The notes under the pieces: model-generated
Told to the model about the DNA's origin: nothing
The model's database searches: none
What the model saw: only the letters and a program-made list of their open reading frames with translations
Position numbers and translations under genes: made by a program
Shown here: positions 10,689-23,349 of the stretch, one piece after another
Numbering within the stretch: position 1 is the stretch's first letter
Layout: each line of letters opens with the position of its first letter
Assembly: GCA_963920525.1 (NCBI GenBank)
Contig: OY986438.1
Span: 72,672,346-72,736,345, forward strand
DNA: 64,000 bases
Reading direction: 5' to 3'
Origin: Dichetophora obliterata
Lineage: Eukaryota; Arthropoda; Insecta; Diptera; Sciomyzidae

Positions 10689-11735
10689 ATGGCGGCAACA
10701 AACGCGAGCGCAACGATCAGCAGAGACTCCCAGACTCAATCTAATCAGAGAACAAAGTTGCTACGGCCAACAAAAAATGGCGGTACCAGCGCAAGCTCGA
10801 CGAGCATCAGAGGCTCCCAGTCTCAATCGGCTCAGAGAGCACAACTGCCTCGGTCACCACCAACTACTTCGCGCCAATCCAGCCACCCAGACACTCCTAG
10901 ATCCTCAGGTGGAAAGGAGCCCAAATGGAAGAGGGCAGAATTAGTCTCGATCGACCAAAGAAGTAATATGGGTCTAAGGTGTATCCAGGTAAATCTGCAA
11001 CATGCTAAGGCTGCCTAGGCAGTCTTGACACAGTGGTTCTACCGGGATCACCTTGATGTGGCCTTTATCCAGGAACCATACATTTATAGAAACTAGATAA
11101 AGGCACTCACAGGAGAGTTTTGTTTTTTTAGATTATTATTATTAAGAAATCAATTTTTGGATATACAATACATACAAAAATTAAAAATTGATAATTGATT
11201 GGCAACATCAACATTCTGATTTTCAAAATGAACAAGTGGCAGTTTCTGTATGATTCCTCAATGAAGGGAGATATAGAGCATGTTTATTAGTCAGGCGTGA
11301 TATTAGTACTCTTCTAATTCCAGAATTCACTACCAAGGACCAAGTTGCGGCGATGGTGGTGATACCTTTTGAGGCAGGCAAGACAGAAGTCATATTTGCT
11401 CAGTTTACCTGCCTGGAGAATCAACTGATCTCCAATTTCTGGCGCTACAGAGACTGGTGCAACATTCCGCCAGGACCAACAAGCAGTTGTTATTAGGTTG
11501 TGATGCAAACCCTTACCACACAATATGGGGCAGCTCCGACATCAATAATAGAGCTGAGTGCCCTTTAGAATTTATAAATAAGTATTATAACTTTGAAATT
11601 CTGAATGTAGGGAACCGTCACACTTTTATAAATAGAATAAGAGAAGTTCTCGACTTCACTCTTTCAACCCCAATTATAAAAAACTTCATCGTAAACTGGC
11701 AGGTCTCATTGGAAACATCCATGTCTGATCACTAA
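10689..11735 (+). pseudogene. LOA-like ORF1 end and endonuclease remnant
   Basis: The 10689-11018 frame is Ser/Gln/Arg-rich and runs into LRCIQVNLQHAKAA, a typical beginning of the apurinic-like endonuclease in RNase H-bearing non-LTR elements. A stop follows at once, then VAFIQEPYIY in the same frame. The 11457-11735 frame holds LLLGCDANPYHTIWGSS, VLDFTLS and a terminal MSDH, i.e. the GDxN-type, D-x-T and SDH active-site motifs (Gly-Cys-Asp-Ala-Asn here). The nuclease would nick target DNA for target-primed reverse transcription; it is clearly broken. Confidence 0.7.
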
Positions 11736-12329
11736 TAAATTCGTTCCGATATTGAGATAGGCACCAATTTTAAAAACACTAACAGGCAACCAAGATCCAC
11801 AGATTGGGAGTTATATAGTAAACTCCTCATAGAAAACTTGAATTGTTGCAATAGGAAGGTAAGAAATATTGATGACCTTTAGATAGCAAGTAACAATCTT
11901 ACCACAGCCATCCAAACTTCCTACCATCAACCCTGCCCTGAGACCACAAAATCTGGAAATAGGCACATTCCTTATTGGAACAAGAAATTGGCTAAATTGA
12001 GGACTGTAACTATATTAATAGAGCCAAATCAACTGGTGATTGGGACAGTTATAGAGAAGCCTTCACTATATCAAATAAATAAGAAATGCAAAGAGGAACT
12101 CATGGAAATCCTTCTGTGAAAGTCTAATAGACACGACCGTTAGTGCAAAAATCCACAGAGTCCTATCTAAAACTCACACTTATAACAACGGCCTACTCAA
12201 GAGACCGAATGGCACATTCACTAATGTTCGCCGTAAGACTTAAAAGCTCCTTGCCGATACCCATTTTCCGGGGTATACTACATTGATGGAACCCTAGCGA
12301 ACCTATTACAGACAGGGTACAGAAGACCA

Positions 12330-13350
12330 AATATAATAGATTGGAGATTATCTTTAACGAGGAAAGGATAAAATGGGCTTTTAGCACATTCCATCCATAC
12401 AAGGCAGCTGGAGCAGACGGTATCTTTCCTGCACTCCTGAAAAACAGCCTAGTACCACTAATGCCCTTCTCAATAGATATTTTTAGGACGAGCTTTGCAT
12501 GGGGTACTATGGTACTAACAATAATGCCTGGTGAGGTTATTGTTAAATTTATTCCCAAAACAGGCAGTAGACCTTCTGATCTACCGAAATCGTATAAACC
12601 AATAAGCATCACATCCTTTCTCCTAAAAACTATGGAGAAAATTGTTGATCGGCATATCAGGGAGGGTTGTCTTATAGACCACCCGTTGCACTCCCAACAA
12701 TATGCACATCAACCAGGGAAATCAACGACTCATGCTCTTCAGATGCTTACAAACAAGATTGAAAAATCATTGGGGAACAAAGAATATGCAATCGGGTGCT
12801 TCCCAGACATTGAACGCGCTTTTGATAACACCGAATACGCTCATACAAGCGAATGCATCCAGTCCAAAGGTGTTGATAGAACAAGCAATTAGGTGCATAT
12901 TCTGATGAAAGTCATAAATATGAAATCAATATTGGGCACGGCAGAACTCAGAGTACTCGCCGCAAAAGGTTGTCCACAAGGAGGAATTCTCTCCCCAATA
13001 TTGTGGACCAGGTAGTTGATGAACTCTTAGAACTTCTTAGCTCAAATGGCTTCGATGTGGAAGACTGATGTCATCGTAATCCTTTTCAGAGGAAAATACG
13101 AGGATACTTTATCGTATCTCGTCCAGAGGGCACTCAACATAGTAGCTTAATGGTGCAGGGAAATACGGCTCAATACCATCATCCCTAAGAAAACCATCAT
13201 CATCGTCTTCACCAGGAAAAGAGTCAGAAAAAATCTAACTGAACCTACTCTTTTCGGTGAAACCATAAACTTCTCAAACGAAGTCAAATACTTAAGTGTC
13301 ACTATTGATGATAAACTGATGGATGATAAACTGACGGATGTATACTTCAA
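12330..13350 (+). pseudogene. LOA-like reverse transcriptase remnant
   Basis: The 12341-12892 frame contains YKAAGADGIFPALLK, VIVKFIPKTG, YKPISITSFLLKTMEKIVDR, QQYAHQPGKSTTHAL and FPDIERAFDN, the ordered early reverse-transcriptase motifs. The part carrying YxDD is degraded by frameshifts after 12890. The stretch near 12965-13020 still reads as GCPQGGILSP in one frame. Confidence 0.75.
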
Positions 13351-13689
13351 TCACGAGACCTATCATCTTATATGCTGCACCAATATGGTGGAGTAAGACG
13401 ATCCAAAGAACAGCTTAAGCCAAGTTGCAACCACTAGCTTGTTTGTATCAAATGAGTATCACATTACATCTTCTTGTCAAGAAAGAAGCTCTGATCTTCA
13501 CAGTCAGGTTCATCATTGACAACAATTTGTATTTACCAAGTAACACTCACCCAGCTCTATTAGACAAAATAACTAAGGACGAGAATCTAAGGTTATTACC
13601 CTGAGATCTCTGCCTCCCAAAATACAACTTCTGCAAAAATTTCCAAATCTCCTTCCCAAACAGAACCACATGGGAAACAGAAAGACTAC

Positions 13690-14311
13690 GGTTTACTGGT
13701 GACTATCAAGCCTTGTATACTGATGGGTCAAAACCAAATGAAGGTATGGGGGCTGGCGTTTTTGGCTCAAGGCAGGGACAATCTATATATGCCAGCATGG
13801 GCACAGCTAACTCAGTCTTCCAAGCTGAAGTCCATGCAATTGAGATCTGCCTAAGAGAGTATGTAAACAGTCCCACTAGGAAAAAAATAGTTACATTCAC
13901 TCTGACATCAAAGCTGCTTTACTTGCACTTAGCGCATATAAAATCACGTCAAAACTCGTATGGGACTACCTACAGCTGCTTATAAAGATGTTTACCCATA
14001 ATAGAGTCCACCTCATTAGGGTACCAGGCCATAGCGGCTATTTAGGAAACGAGATTGCGGACGAACTAGCCAGGAAAGGAGCTGTAAGTTCCTTCATAGG
14101 TCAAGAACCATTCTGCGGGCTACCATGGGGCACCATGCGCCATAACATTAATATGTGGCTCAACAGAGAGGCACTACATTTCTGGAGGGAAACCGAAGGT
14201 AACAGCCAGTCAAAAATATTCATGCCAACCATGATGCCAACTATGATGCCAACCATGATGCCAACCATGAATTCCTTACTTTTAGTGGAACATCTATCTT
14301 ATCAACTATAG
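13690..14311 (+). pseudogene. RNase H domain of the LOA-like element
   Basis: YTDGSKPNEGMGAGVF (first catalytic Asp), FQAEVHAIEICLRE (Glu) and, after a frameshift and stop near 13985, VHLIRVPGHSGYLGNEIADELARKG (His/Asp) are visible in two frames. A 12-bp unit ATGATGCCAACC is repeated about four times at 14223-14268. The domain removes RNA from RNA:DNA hybrids during integration. Confidence 0.8.
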
Positions 14312-14589
14312 GTATAGTCCAGGAAAATCTGTGCAGATCATGTAACGAAAATGAAGAAACAGCAGAGCACATCTTGTGTCACTGTAACTAAGTCTAATTT
14401 GGACCCGACTTCACTACTTAGGTGCATTGTACCTAGAACCGCACAAAATAGCGGTTAGCTCATCCAAGGACTTAGCTCTGTTCCTAACGAACTTAAAGAT
14501 TAAGGATCAACTATAACTTATAGAGGGTTGTTACAATAGGCCCTTATGGCTGCATTAACTAGGTGACTAGCTCCCTCCTCACTTAACTA

Positions 14590-15761
14590 AAGGGTGTTTT
14601 TTTATGGAGTGATACAACTTTGAGTTGGCATTACTGCTTTATTTGACCACCCACTTAGCAGCTGATAGTTGCTTTTTGCTTTGACATTTCATTATGGATC
14701 GACTTACACCAGAGCAACGCGTGCAATTTGTGGAAATTTTTAATCAAAATAATGGTTCTTTTCGGCAAACTTATCGTGCACTTTGTCCATTTTATGGCGT
14801 ACATAATCGTTCTTCAGAGCTGCTAATTCGAAGAAAAATAGATCGTTTTCGGACCACATTTACTGTTACTGATAATGTGCATCCCGTGAGACGCCGAACA
14901 GTGCGCACTGAAGAATCTGTAGCCGCTGTACAGGAAAGCATTGAAAATGATCCTAATCAATCAATTCGTCGCCTTTCTCAGCAAATGGGGTTGTTTCCTT
15001 CCACTTTATGAAAGATTTTACGAAAAGATCTTGGCTTAAAACCTTTCAAGATTAAACTTGTGCAGGAATTAAAGCCAAACGACCATCGTATGCGCCGCCA
15101 ATTTGGCGAATGGGCTGAAGCACAAATTGATATTGATTTTGAATTTCCATGGAAAATTTTATTTTCCGATGAAGCCCATTTTTGGTTGAATGGGTACGTA
15201 AATAAACAGAATTGTCGTATTTGGAGTGAGGAGAATCTACAAGCTTTTGTCGAAACACCATTACATTCACAGAAAATTACTGTTTGGTGGGCTTTATGGG
15301 CTGGCGGAGTTATTGGCCCACATGTCTTCAAAAACGATGATGGTCAGAATGTTACTGTCAATGGTGAACGGTATAGGAACATGATTCGAAGTTTTTTCGT
15401 ACCTCAATTAGCTGGCATTAATCTTGCTGATATGTGGTTCCAACAGGACGGATTTAACCCCATTGGATTATTTTCTTTGGGGTTATGTGAAGTCACTTGT
15501 CTACGTCGATAAACCACAAACAATTGAATACCTGGAAACCAACATTCGAAGAGTTATCGGCGAGATACGGTTTGTGAAAATTGGTGCTCCAGATTGCGCC
15601 TTGTACGCGCCAGCCGTGGTCGAAACCACATGGCCGAAATCATATTTAAGCATTAATGTCATAAAATTTTCTCTCCAATAAAGCCCGTTTCATTGATATT
15701 AAAAATATATTACTATGTTTTATTATGATTTAAACTTGTATCACTCTAAAAAAAACACCCT
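14590..15761 (+). mobile_element. DD41D (rosa-like) mariner, copy 1
   Basis: Element of about 1.17 kb with inverted ends starting AGGGTGTTTTTTT (about 27 bp, imperfect) flanked by TA/TAA. The transposase remnant runs 14694-15681. It has a stop at 15009-15011 (TGA in an otherwise conserved STxxKILRKDL stretch) and an internal deletion just after WFQQDG near 15455, which removes about 30 codons and the reading frame up to the third catalytic region (LTPLDYFLWGYV in another frame). FSDEAHFWLNGYV carries the first catalytic Asp. Confidence 0.85.
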
Positions 15762-15764
15762 TAA

Positions 15765-16829
15765 TCTATCTATCTAAGAGTGGTTTTAAAAAAATAAAGT
15801 ATTCAAGATTTTAAGTTAAACATATAGCTTTATATTGTTGACAGAATTACTAAAATCAGTTCAGTAGTTTTTAACTTTAAGGTCGTCGCAGATACGTGAA
15901 AGACTTTTATATAATAGTATAGAAAATGTTGTCAAAAAAAATGTACTCACAAAAAAAAAAGTTGTCTAGAATTAAAGAGCAAAACCTGTTCCTATTTTTT
16001 AATCAATAATATTTTTCGGTAGACAACAGCTACGAATGATTCTGGATCTATTGTACTTAAGGAGCTTGAATTTAATGGCGGAAATTTTCGTTCATTATTA
16101 AGATTTGCAGGGAAGACTGCACTAAGAATAAATAAAATATCATTAGCTCCTTTAACTTCGATTGTTGAAATCGGTTAAGAAATTTGGAAAGTTCTTAGAC
16201 ATTCAAAAATCCCTATGGTAAATGAAAAACCAAAAATTTTTTTTGCTTCAGTAAAACCCCCCTTATCAAATACCTATCTACGGCGTTGGTTGCCATGCCA
16301 TTATTTTTTTGAGAATACAAATGATATATATATCATTAAACATATTAATATTACTTCTATCAAACATAATATTATACCCATTCTTTAGCTACCGACATAC
16401 AAATTAACACAAGGTAGGATAATTGTTTGCAGGAATTTTGATGCAAACGTCAAATTCATTTTTTTTTTATGTATACATAAACAAAACTTTAGTCAAAATG
16501 GAGCAAGTATTAGTAAAATTGTTTTGCGCAAATTTACGAACATATTCGCGCTGCCCACCCATGATTACAGATAAATATCTCACCCAAGTTTTATAAAATA
16601 TTATTTGTAGATTTTATTTTCATATTTTTCAGTGAATTCTGGCAACAATGGCGAAAGAGTGAACGTCAAAGTTTTGGTCGTCTGCATATTTTAATTAATA
16701 ACTTGCGGTAAAAAGCTAATTTATTGTTGGAATAGCTTTAAAAGTGTACGCAAAATATAAAGCTACTATTTTTGTGTAATTTCAATAAAAAATTTAATAA
16801 AAGAGCATAATTATTCTTATTGGAAACCG
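15765..16829. other. Non-coding stretch
   Basis: No gene is supported. The phrase AAATCAGTTCAGTAGTTTTTAA (about 15853-15874) followed by a TACGTGAAAGACTTTTATATAATAG-like tract resembles 3' ends of arthropod interspersed repeats, but no ends can be set. Confidence 0.4.
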
Positions 16830-17207
16830 GTGTCGCATCATAACCTCACTTCTGAGCTGCATTTTATAAGCTGGTGCTAATAAAGTAGTGTGCTTGTGTC
16901 TGTCTGCTTTACTTATAGCCCAGGCTATTGTGTTGTTGCTGCTGTTGCAATTTGCTATTGCTGTTATTCTTCACAAATTTGCTATTAATAATATCAACAA
17001 ACAAATTATTAATTGATGTAATAAGACAAACAACTTGCTTGAAACGTGTTGCGGGTAAACATAACCTCACTCTGAGCTGCGTTTTTTATTACATAGCTGC
17101 TTTCAAGATTGGGTGCTGCTGTTGGCGATTATAGTTGGAGCTACAGTGCGTTTAGTGAGCTCTGCTGTATTACTTTTTTCTGGAGTGTATTTGCTTAAAA
17201 CAACAAA

Positions 17208-18029
17208 ATGCCACTTGTATGTTTTCATTGTTAAGCCAACTGCACCCAGTCAACTTGATCATGTAATTGTGGAATGTGTGGACAATATTTTCACCCTTCT
17301 TGTGCTATGGAAATTACACCAAGTCACTGCTGTAATGATGGATGTCATTAGAAAGAGTAATGGTGCTATTATTTATAGTTGCAATGCTTGTACCAGTTCA
17401 CCACCAGCACGCAACAACACAGACAAATGAAATAGCCACTAGACTGATCAATATGGAGCGACGCTTGTCTGAACAAATAGCTCAAGATGTTACATCACAG
17501 CTTACCACTATCAAGGATGAAATATTTAGTTGCATGGCTAGGGTTAAATGCGTTGAAGAGAACACCTTAATTAAAATTGCTGGCATACCAGCTCAGCTTG
17601 TAAAGGAGGAGTTTTATAATTTACCTATAAAAATTGGAAAGATTTATGATGTTGAGTGCACAGCTTCTGATGTAAATTTCTTTCATTCGCAACAAGAATG
17701 CTATTCTTGTCAAGCTGAACTGTATACAAAAGAGGGATGCAATTATGAGGAAATACCATGAAAAACGTGACTTAATACTAAGTCAGATCCTCCAAACGCA
17801 CATCAACTCAAGAATTTATCTGAATGACCACCTGACACCAGCTGCTGCAAAACTTAACTTTGTTTGTCGTAAGCTCTTTAAGACTGGTAGAGTTAAATCT
17901 TTTAAGCTCATTAACGCGGATGTTTCTGTGGCAAAGATTGTTAAGCTCGATGGAAAGGATAGGATTTTAAATTTACTTCAAGTCAACGAGCTACTTAACT
18001 CAATAGAGCTAAGTGCTGCAGATAACTAA
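17208..18029 (+). pseudogene. CR1-like ORF1 with zinc finger and FP-like C-terminus
   Basis: The N-terminus (from ATG at 17208, with two in-frame stops) shows a Cys/His cluster (CFHC, then CNCGMCGQYFHPSC, then CCNDGC) resembling a PHD-type finger. A coiled segment (about MERRLSEQIAQDVTSQL) follows. After a frameshift near 17745 the C-terminal part (KRDLILSQIL, SRIYLNDHLTP, KIVKLDGKDR) resembles the C-terminal domain of baculovirus FP proteins, which is common in insect CR1-type ORF1 proteins. It is likely an RNA-binding chaperone for the retrotransposon. It is broken by stops and one frameshift. Confidence 0.7.
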
Positions 18030-18288
18030 CAAGTATTATATATATATTTTTGCAACCTGTCATTTTCTAGTATTTCCATGTAATGTATAATTGAAGAGCC
18101 ATTTATTTTTTTCTATCATGGCTGTTTAATTGTGATTGCGATTAGTGATCAGTTAGGTTTCGTTAAAAAAAAAAATTATAATAATTGTTTCATCTTAATT
18201 GAATAAAAGTAATCGAATTACTAATGTATGACTGTGATCATTATTCAACAGCTAGTTTTTTTTTATACACTATTGCAGATGAATATTA

Positions 18289-18720
18289 GTGGTATTCAAT
18301 AAACGCCGTAATGGGGATGTAAACAGCGTATGTTCGGTAAGTTTATAGCAGCGTAATTGCAAAAACAAAATTGTATGGGATTAAATATACGCAGCTTACG
18401 GCACAAAAACTTGCCGTAAAAAATTATACAGCACGTATAATGCTTATTATGCGACTGTGGTTAAATTTTGTTGTTTTAGAAGCAGTGTTTCAATTAAATT
18501 CAACAATTTAAATAAATTTCAAATGCATTCACCCTTAATGGATCTAAAATTTCTGTTTTATTACTTTGTGATGTCAATTTCTTCTTCATACAATTACGCC
18601 ATTTATTTTTTTTATATTCATGGTGGGTTCGTGGAAGCGCTTAGCGTAAATTTATAGCTTAGCGTAAACTTATAGCTAAACGCTTTCAGTATATATATAT
18701 ACGTCGTTCATGGAATACCA
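18289..18720. mobile_element. MITE with TGGTATTC ends
   Basis: About 431 bp with inverted ends TGGTATTCAATAAACG and TGGTATTCCATGAACG, and matching subterminal blocks (TTTATAGC near 18340 and its inverted relatives near 18650-18680). TTA flanks both sides (18286-18288 and 18721-18723), suggesting a Harbinger-like insertion with one extra base at the left end. No coding capacity is seen. It lies between ORF1 and ORF2 of the CR1-like element. Confidence 0.6.
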
Positions 18721-19510
18721 TTATTATCTTGCAAATGTGTTATAATACATGCGTATATAAAAAAGTTTTCCTAATGCTTAGCAAGTGAAAGGATTAATAA
18801 GCTTTTACATAAAACATTAATCCTATCCAATCTTACAGTAAATATAAATTGTTCTTTATAAAATCCAATCATGAAGTTGCTACAACCAATAAGTTAGTTT
18901 GCTCTAACAGCTTTGTACACTAGCATTCTGAATTTAAAACCTTTAAGTTAATTTTTTATTTTTTCCCTTTTAAATGCTGCGTTTTACTGAATACGAATTG
19001 TGCAGACAACCTTTAAGTTTGCAATTAAAAAAAAATATATGAATTTTTGTGATTTGAAAATAGAAACTAATAATAATGTAATGTTATTTGGGGTTTAAAT
19101 TTAATATTTTTAACAATTGGACGAATTAGGCGATACACTTTCTGTTTAGTAATCAATGATAATATAATCTTGGTCCAGTGGTTAGCAATAATTCTATCCT
19201 GGCTTCAGCCTTAAAAATAGATAACTTTAATGTTGCTCATTTTAACTGCCAGAGCATTGAACCAAACTATAATTCTTCTTTTTTTTTTTATTTATTTTTA
19301 TTTGCAATCTGTCAAAAAGAAAAAAAAACAATAAGCAAATGTTGTCACATATAACTAATATAACAGTATAGTTAAACTCCAATGAGTATAACTATATAAA
19401 CATAAGATAGTTTTACATCTTCAGTTAGTTACTTCAGGACATTATATAGTACATTATGTAAATATGTAAAATTAACAGATTATTTTTATTTTAATATTTG
19501 TATTACTTAA

Positions 19511-22196
19511 TTAACGATGAGGTAAATCCAAGATATGGTAACGTTTTAGTCTTCTTGTCGATGAACTATTATCTAAAAGACCTATAGCTAATGTGTTACT
19601 ATGACTTTCGAGACGGTTGAGGTATCCTTCACTAAACCTTTTAATTTCACACTTTACAAAAGGAATGTTTAAGTCATTGTGGATTTGATTATTACGTACA
19701 AACCATGGAGCATTAACAATGCCTCTCAATGTTTTCGATTGATAGCGTTGCAGAATCTCGATATTTGAGTTGCTTGCTGTACCCCATAATTGGATACCGT
19801 AAGTCCAAACTGGTTTTAAAATTACTTTATATAGCAAAACCTTATTCTCCAAACTTAACTGCGAGTTTTTACCAAGGATCCAATACATTTTTTTAGTTTT
19901 GATATTAAGTTGTTGCTGTTTAGACTTGATATGTTTTTTCCAGGTAAGTCTGCGGTCAAGATGAAGTCCAAGATATTTCAAGTAATCGCTGTGATGTATT
20001 TGCAATCTATTAAGTGTAACAGATGGGCAGTCACCTTTTCTTAAAGCAAAAGTTACTTGTACACTCCTATCAGAGTTAACCATGATTCTCCATTTCTTCA
20101 ACCATACTTCAATTTTGTTAAGTTCGGCTTGCATTAGGGCAGATGCCTCCGCAGGTGTTGCACTTATTGCTATTATGGCCGTGTCATCTGCATAAGTTGC
20201 TATGGAAACATCATCATTTACTGGCAAGTCAGCTGTGAATAAAGTGTAGAGAACTGGCCCCAAGACGCTTCCTTGAGGAACACCAGCATTAATTGAACAT
20301 ATATTTGAGTTTTCCCCACTCATTTTGACATAAAAGCTACGATTACTTAAGTATTAGTTTAGTACCATAAAGTAAGGAGCAGGAAGAAGTTTTTTATTTT
20401 GTATAAAAGTCCTGGATGCCATACCCTGTCGAAAGCTTGCTGAACGTCTAAGAACACACCATTACAATATTTTTTGTTTTCCAGCGCATCAGATATTAAA
20501 TTGACGATTCTGTGGCATTGTTCGGGAGTACCGTGTGATCTTCTGAACCCAAACTGATGTTCAGGTATAATATCGAATTCTTCCAAGACCGGTAACATTC
20601 TTCGCAAGAATATTTTTTCAAATAACTTCGAGAAGACTACCGCAAACTAATCGGGCGGTAGGATGAAATCATGTTTTCAGGCTTGTTAGGTTTTTGTATC
20701 ATGATAACCTCGGCGCATTTCCATTGGGTTGGAAAATAATCAAGTCTTAAAATGGCATTTAATATTAGGGTTAAGAAAACAATGCCCTTTCGTGGTAATG
20801 AACAAAGTACGTTTGCATCTATACAGTCATATCCTGGAGCCTTTTTATGATTTAATTGTAAAATTTCATTATGTACTTCAGTTGGGGATATATGCCGAAT
20901 AGGTAAGCACATTTGACAAGGCGAATCAAGAAATTGATGTATATAATCTTCATTTGACACGTCAGCAGTTGGATGAGGTTGAAATATTGAAGATAGATGC
21001 TCTGCAAAAGCTTTAGCTTTTGATTCATTGGATCTTAGCCAGTCTCCATTTCCAGATTTAATAGGAACATTTCGTTTGATTGGACGCTTCAAGTATTTTG
21101 TTGCTTTCCAAAGACTGTAATTGTTATTTTTTGACGCTGGATCAAGTTTCAAGAGAAATTGAGTAGTTGCCTCTTGTTTTAAATCATATAAGCGCTGTTT
21201 AAGATCTTTTGCTGCCCTATTAAAGAGTGTCTTGTCTGTAGGGCTTCTGCTTACATGCCAAGCTCTTCTCAATCTTCGTTTCTCTCTTATAAGTGACCTT
21301 ACTTCAGCAGATATTAAAACTTTATTTCTTTTTATTTCCCTTGAAGGTGGTTTAGATAAAAATGCTGCTTCGTGTATTATTGTTGTTAGCGATTCCGCTG
21401 CTTCGTCAATATCTTGGCCAGATTTTAGTGACATGTCTAACCTTATGTTATTGTCAATCAAATTTTTGAATAAAACCAAGTCCGTTTTTGGTGATAAAAT
21501 TCGACAGTTACTTTGCACGTTATGGATTGCTGCGCTGTAGGTAACTAAAATAGGCGAATGATCTGAACTCAGCTCATAGCCGTCATTTATATCCAAATGT
21601 TGAGTAGGAATGCCTGAGTAAACCACGAAATCTAAAAGATCCGGTATTCTTCTAGGATCACTGGGCCAATAGGTGGGATTTCCAGTAGATAATGTATAAA
21701 GATTGTTGGCAGCTATACATTTTTGAAGCTCTCTTCCTTTGGGATTAGTTAATCGTGATCCCCACCATGGATGCTTAGCATTATAATCTCCTCCAGCAAT
21801 AAATTTTGGACCCAATTTTGAAAAAAAGTTTTGGTAATCACCAGCTTTAATGGAATAGCGAGGTGGAAAATAAACCGCACATAAGCACATGCTAAATTGT
21901 GAACATTTAATTTCAATACATGCTGCTTGAACATTCCTTTCTGCTATATTATGCATATAGTCATAACTTCGATTATTTTTGATTAAAATTGCCGAACCAC
22001 CATGGGCTCTATTATCAGGGTGGTTCGCTTTAACTATGTCATAGCCGTTAATTTTAAAATAGCTCCTATCGGTAAAATGTGTCTCTGAAACAAGTAACAC
22101 ATCAATGTTGTTTAAATTAAGGAAAACTTTTATTTCTTCTGTATGGTTAGAAATGCCGTTAGCATTCCATATTGCAATTCGCAAATCTAGTTGCAT
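19511..22196 (-). pseudogene. Jockey ORF2 (endonuclease-reverse transcriptase)
   Basis: The first 519 codons (20637-22196) are open: endonuclease motifs IWNANGI, VSETHF, GGDYNAKHPWWGS, LLDFVV and SSDHSPI, then the RT start KAPGYDCIDANV and SSYRPISL. Two frameshifts follow (near 20625 and 20345). Between them lies FGFRRSHGTPEQ with FLDVQQAFDRVWH. After the second come AGVPQGSVLGPVLYTLF, YADDTAI and the thumb to the end at 19511. Only two frameshifts separate it from an intact frame, so it is a fairly recent copy. Confidence 0.9.
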
Positions 22197-22435
22197 AATT
22201 TGTTTATTAAAATTGTCATCATGCTTAATAAGTTATTTGTTAGTTCAAACTGTTTGGCAAGCAGTGTTTCAATTTTTTCTAGTGTGCTTGAATCAGTGGG
22301 TTGTAAATCGCCTTTCAATGCTTGAGCATAGGACAAACGGTTTGAAGTATCTATACTTTGAATTGTTCTCGGTGTTGTGGAAAATTGTTGCTGACTTATA
22401 AAAGGGTTGTTTAGGATTTGTTGTGTTCTATTCTG

Positions 22436-23349
22436 TTATGAGTTTTTTCTAGCGACAAGTTCTTGATAAACCTTACAGCCTTTATAGCTAGCTGCGTGAT
22501 CTTGAAGGCAATTTACACATTTCGCCGGAGCACTGATATCTTTTGGACATAGTTTAGTTTCATGACTCAATGAACATTTAACACATTTAAACCTTTTGGT
22601 GCAATACGATTTGGTATGACCAAATTCTTGGCAGCGATAGCACTGAACAATGTCGTTTGCTTTTCGTGGGGGATCAACATTAACAATTGCATTGCCTATA
22701 TGCTTGAGTTTGTAAATATCAGCGTTGTTGTTATTTGGCTCAAGGTCTACGGAAAACATGTGCAATGGCTCTCTTGTTATACGACTACGAATATTGTTTA
22801 CGTTTCTCACTTTGTGGCCCAATTCTTCTAAATCTTTTTTAATGATCTCTACTGGCATAGAGTAATGTATGTATTTAAGAACTACTCTAAAAGCTCTGTT
22901 TTGCTTAAGTTGGTAGGTATGAAAATTGATTTTATCATTTTTTGAGGCTTGATGTGAGAGCTCTATATCTATCCACTGTTTTAACCATTACCCGTATGTG
23001 GCCATCACGCATAGCTTTGTAATTATATTCATCGTTAGAAAGAATTTTAGAAATATATTTTACCATACCAGTTACGTCACTGACATTGGAAAGAAATATA
23101 GGCGGTGGTTTTGGAGTATCAGGATTTTCGATAGTTGCATTCTATATTAATCTCGTCATCTGCCTGGTCATTGTCATCATTTTGTAGAGCAGCAAATCTG
23201 TTGTTATAGCTGGAAGCAGTTTGATTGTTGTCAGTAGCTAGACGTTTTCGCTGGACATCTGGCGAGTTCACATGCACTCGCTTTCCTTTTTATGGACTGA
23301 CCACTTGTTGCCAACCGACGGCATCACAATCATCTTCGTCTTCACTCAT
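22436..23349 (-). pseudogene. Jockey ORF1 (gag-like, CCHC fingers)
   Basis: Nucleic-acid-binding ORF1. The N-terminus (MSEDEDDCDAVGWQQVVSP, then a stop) is acidic. The open C-terminal part (22436-22858) has the PRE-type region followed by three zinc knuckles: CYRCQEFGHTKSYC, CVKCSLSHETKLC and CVNCLQDHAASYKGC. Frameshifts lie between 22860 and 23180. Like other Jockey ORF1 proteins it would coat the element RNA. It is inactive as written. Confidence 0.8.

Larger units (their letters stand above)
8590..14588 (+). mobile_element. LOA/I-group non-LTR retrotransposon, split by a Tc1 element
   Basis: Plus-strand remnant. An ORF1 scrap (about 8750-8866, containing SGWRVLRQQR) continues after 10560 into ORF1-like sequence. 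Then come a degraded endonuclease (about 10970-11735), reverse transcriptase (12341-13350), RNase H (13690-14100) and a C-terminal zinc motif near 14335-14390. Removing the Tc1 insertion (8869-10557, TA duplicated) joins the ORF1 parts. A stretch at about 11120-11287 looks foreign to the endonuclease. The presence of an RNase H domain argues for LOA or I-group elements rather than Jockey/CR1. Both outer boundaries are approximate. Confidence 0.7.

Noticed and set aside
16928..17134. Cys/Leu-rich 68-codon frame
   Set aside because: It arises from TGTTGTTGCTGC-type repeats in a 5' untranslated region.
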